Below, in pieces: positions 62,460 to 64,000 of a DNA stretch of 64,000 nucleotides. Position numbers and translations under genes: made by a program. The first letter of the stretch is position 1, and every line of letters begins with the position of its first letter. Source of the stretch: Marisa cornuarietis (taxonomy: Eukaryota; Mollusca; Gastropoda; Architaenioglossa; Ampullariidae); NCBI GenBank assembly GCA_004794655.1, contig SMMW01000046.1, positions 7,613,501 through 7,677,500 on the forward strand, given 5' to 3'. The notes under the pieces were generated by a model. That model searched no databases. It saw only the letters and a program-made list of their open reading frames with translations, and had not been told where the DNA came from.

Positions 62460-62790
62460 GCTTCCGGTTCGATACCTGTGTGGCGCAGGGGCAGCGTACT
62501 TTTACCCCAGCTGACAGCCGTGGAGTGGGTGCCTGACTACTTAGAGGGTTCGGAAAGATGAGGCAGCGACGTAGAAGCCCTCACAAAGAATGCTGGCTCC
62601 GAGACGAGGCAAGGGGGGAGGGTGCTATAACACCTCATCCTCCTCCAACCCTAATTTTCACGGAACTACCTTGACTTTATGTCACGGGCTGGCTGCATCC
62701 ATACTGAGCACTAAGGTGACCCAAACTCCAGGTCAAAACCACCTGGCCAGTGAAAAAGCACGCGAAAGAAGCTTATTTTTAGGCGGCGCT
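62460..62790 (+). mobile_element. tRNA-derived SINE, family 2, 5'-truncated copy
   Basis: The copy begins near the B box GGTTCGATACC (62466-62476). Next come GTGTGGCGCAGG, a CCAGCTGACAG block, GTGGGTGCCTGACTACTTAG and GATGAGGCAGCGACG. These correspond in order to the family 2 elements at 40439 and, inverted, at 61180-61400. The A box is not recognisable. Confidence 0.55.
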
Positions 62791-64000
62791 TTGTGAACAC
62801 ATCTGTTGATTCCCGATGCACGTTTATTAGCTTCGCATCACATTGCATCGCAAGCACAGTTCACTGCCTCTCTAAACACGGTTAAAAAGTTTACCTTCCC
62901 TACCACCTTCAATCAGCATTGGTACAATGAAAGTAATTAACGTTTATTCCAGATGTTACATTCCGTGCATAATAAAATAGGTATCGCTTCATGGCTGCAA
63001 ACTGTGAACCAGTCACGGTGTCTCGCGTCCCATGTTACCTCCCTTTATCAATCATATATTCATCCAATGGTGTTCTGATTCTGATTCCCTCCTTCTCTTT
63101 CCCTGGGGCGTAGTAATGCAGGAAGAGTAAGTCGTGTCCCTAGCGGGGGAACTAATGGAAAAGCGTCTTGTTCTTGTAGTTAAAATGAGATGCTCAGACC
63201 CCGAGGACATTACTTCATGTTTCTTTACCCCAGGGTATCTTTGCCACCGCTTTATTACTACGACTCCAGCAGTAAAACAACATCTATAAGGTCAGGGAAC
63301 AGCTTTATAACTTTGGAAAAAAAATCCTTAAATTCTCCATGGTGCCAATTGGCAACCCTTTCATCTCGCTTCATACCTGCGTTCCCTGTTGGTGTAATAA
63401 AACAGGACTAGACACTAAGCTCAAATCTAAATATATAAACACATGAATGTATTCAAACTATGCCCACTATGCCCTTTTAAGGGCATATTTCAACACTCTA
63501 GTACACACTTCAGCATATAATGTAAGGATTGTCCTTTCGGTAATGATGATGATGATGATTATTAAGATGTCTGATTCTAAATAAATAGCATGAGTGGTGG
63601 ATGGGGATAGCACTCTTGACGAGTCTGTTGTAAGGAAATTTTACTTTTTATCGGCTTGAAGGGGTGGAAGGATTGTTATCGAGCGCATGGTTAGTAGCAT
63701 CTTTTTTATAATTTATGCATAGCGGACAACGTTGACTAACGATCGCCGTTTGATTGTACCTGAGCGGTAAATCATACCCTTGTGGCAGACGAATATTTGC
63801 TGCAACAAAGCTGTTTCCCCTTTACGCCACTGACAAAATAGAAAATTATTTTAGTTCACGTTTTCCATGGCGATAGCGATAAATCAATCACCAGCTTATT
63901 CAAAAGTGTCGAGGAATGGATTTTTAAGAACTTGTCGGGAGTGACCCGTTCTAATGAGTGTAAAATTCTATAGACTATCTTTCTTCTCGAGATGTGAGCC
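62791..64000. other. intergenic, nothing recognised
   Basis: Unique-looking sequence with a short (GAT)n run near 63543. No gene seen before the window ends. Confidence 0.5.

Overview
The window is eukaryotic, animal-type DNA. Genes are sparse, dinucleotide and trinucleotide microsatellites are dense, and there are many short interspersed repeat remnants and one widely split gene with GT-AG introns. The protein sequence, the tRNA-type SINE remnants and the (TAA)n-TATAGCGC repeat style suggest a marine invertebrate, most likely a gastropod mollusc. That placement is inference; no rRNA, mitochondrial or other marker is present to settle it.

The only gene I can identify with confidence is a goosecoid (gsc) orthologue on the + strand. 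It has three coding exons at 15516-15843, 24162-24403 and 36177-36569, with introns of about 8.3 and 11.8 kb. The encoded protein of about 320 residues carries an N-terminal eh1/GEH-type repressor motif (FTIDSIL), a paired-like homeodomain with lysine at position 50, and an unusually long acidic C-terminal tail. The second intron falls between homeodomain codons 46 and 47, a position shared by many paired-like genes. A CRE palindrome and a TATA box lie just upstream of the start codon. Exon 2 has two in-frame candidate acceptors 24 bases apart.

Layout: 1-14.3 kb is intergenic, with a SINE, a foldback DNA element with terminal inverted repeats (1766-2446), a 5'-truncated LINE with a 14-base target duplication (6000-6806) and microsatellites. 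14.6-15.5 kb holds the probable gsc promoter and upstream elements. 15.5-36.6 kb is gsc; its introns carry repeats, a 60-base tandem array, a long hairpin and two candidate regulatory patches. 36.6-64 kb is intergenic, with SINE, LINE and (TAA)n-TATAGCGC remnants, many microsatellites, one unrecognised 183-residue open frame on the - strand (51406-51957), and a CpG-rich block near 57.2-57.7 kb that looks like a promoter or enhancer. No second gene was recognised. I see no operon, CRISPR array, rRNA or functional tRNA.
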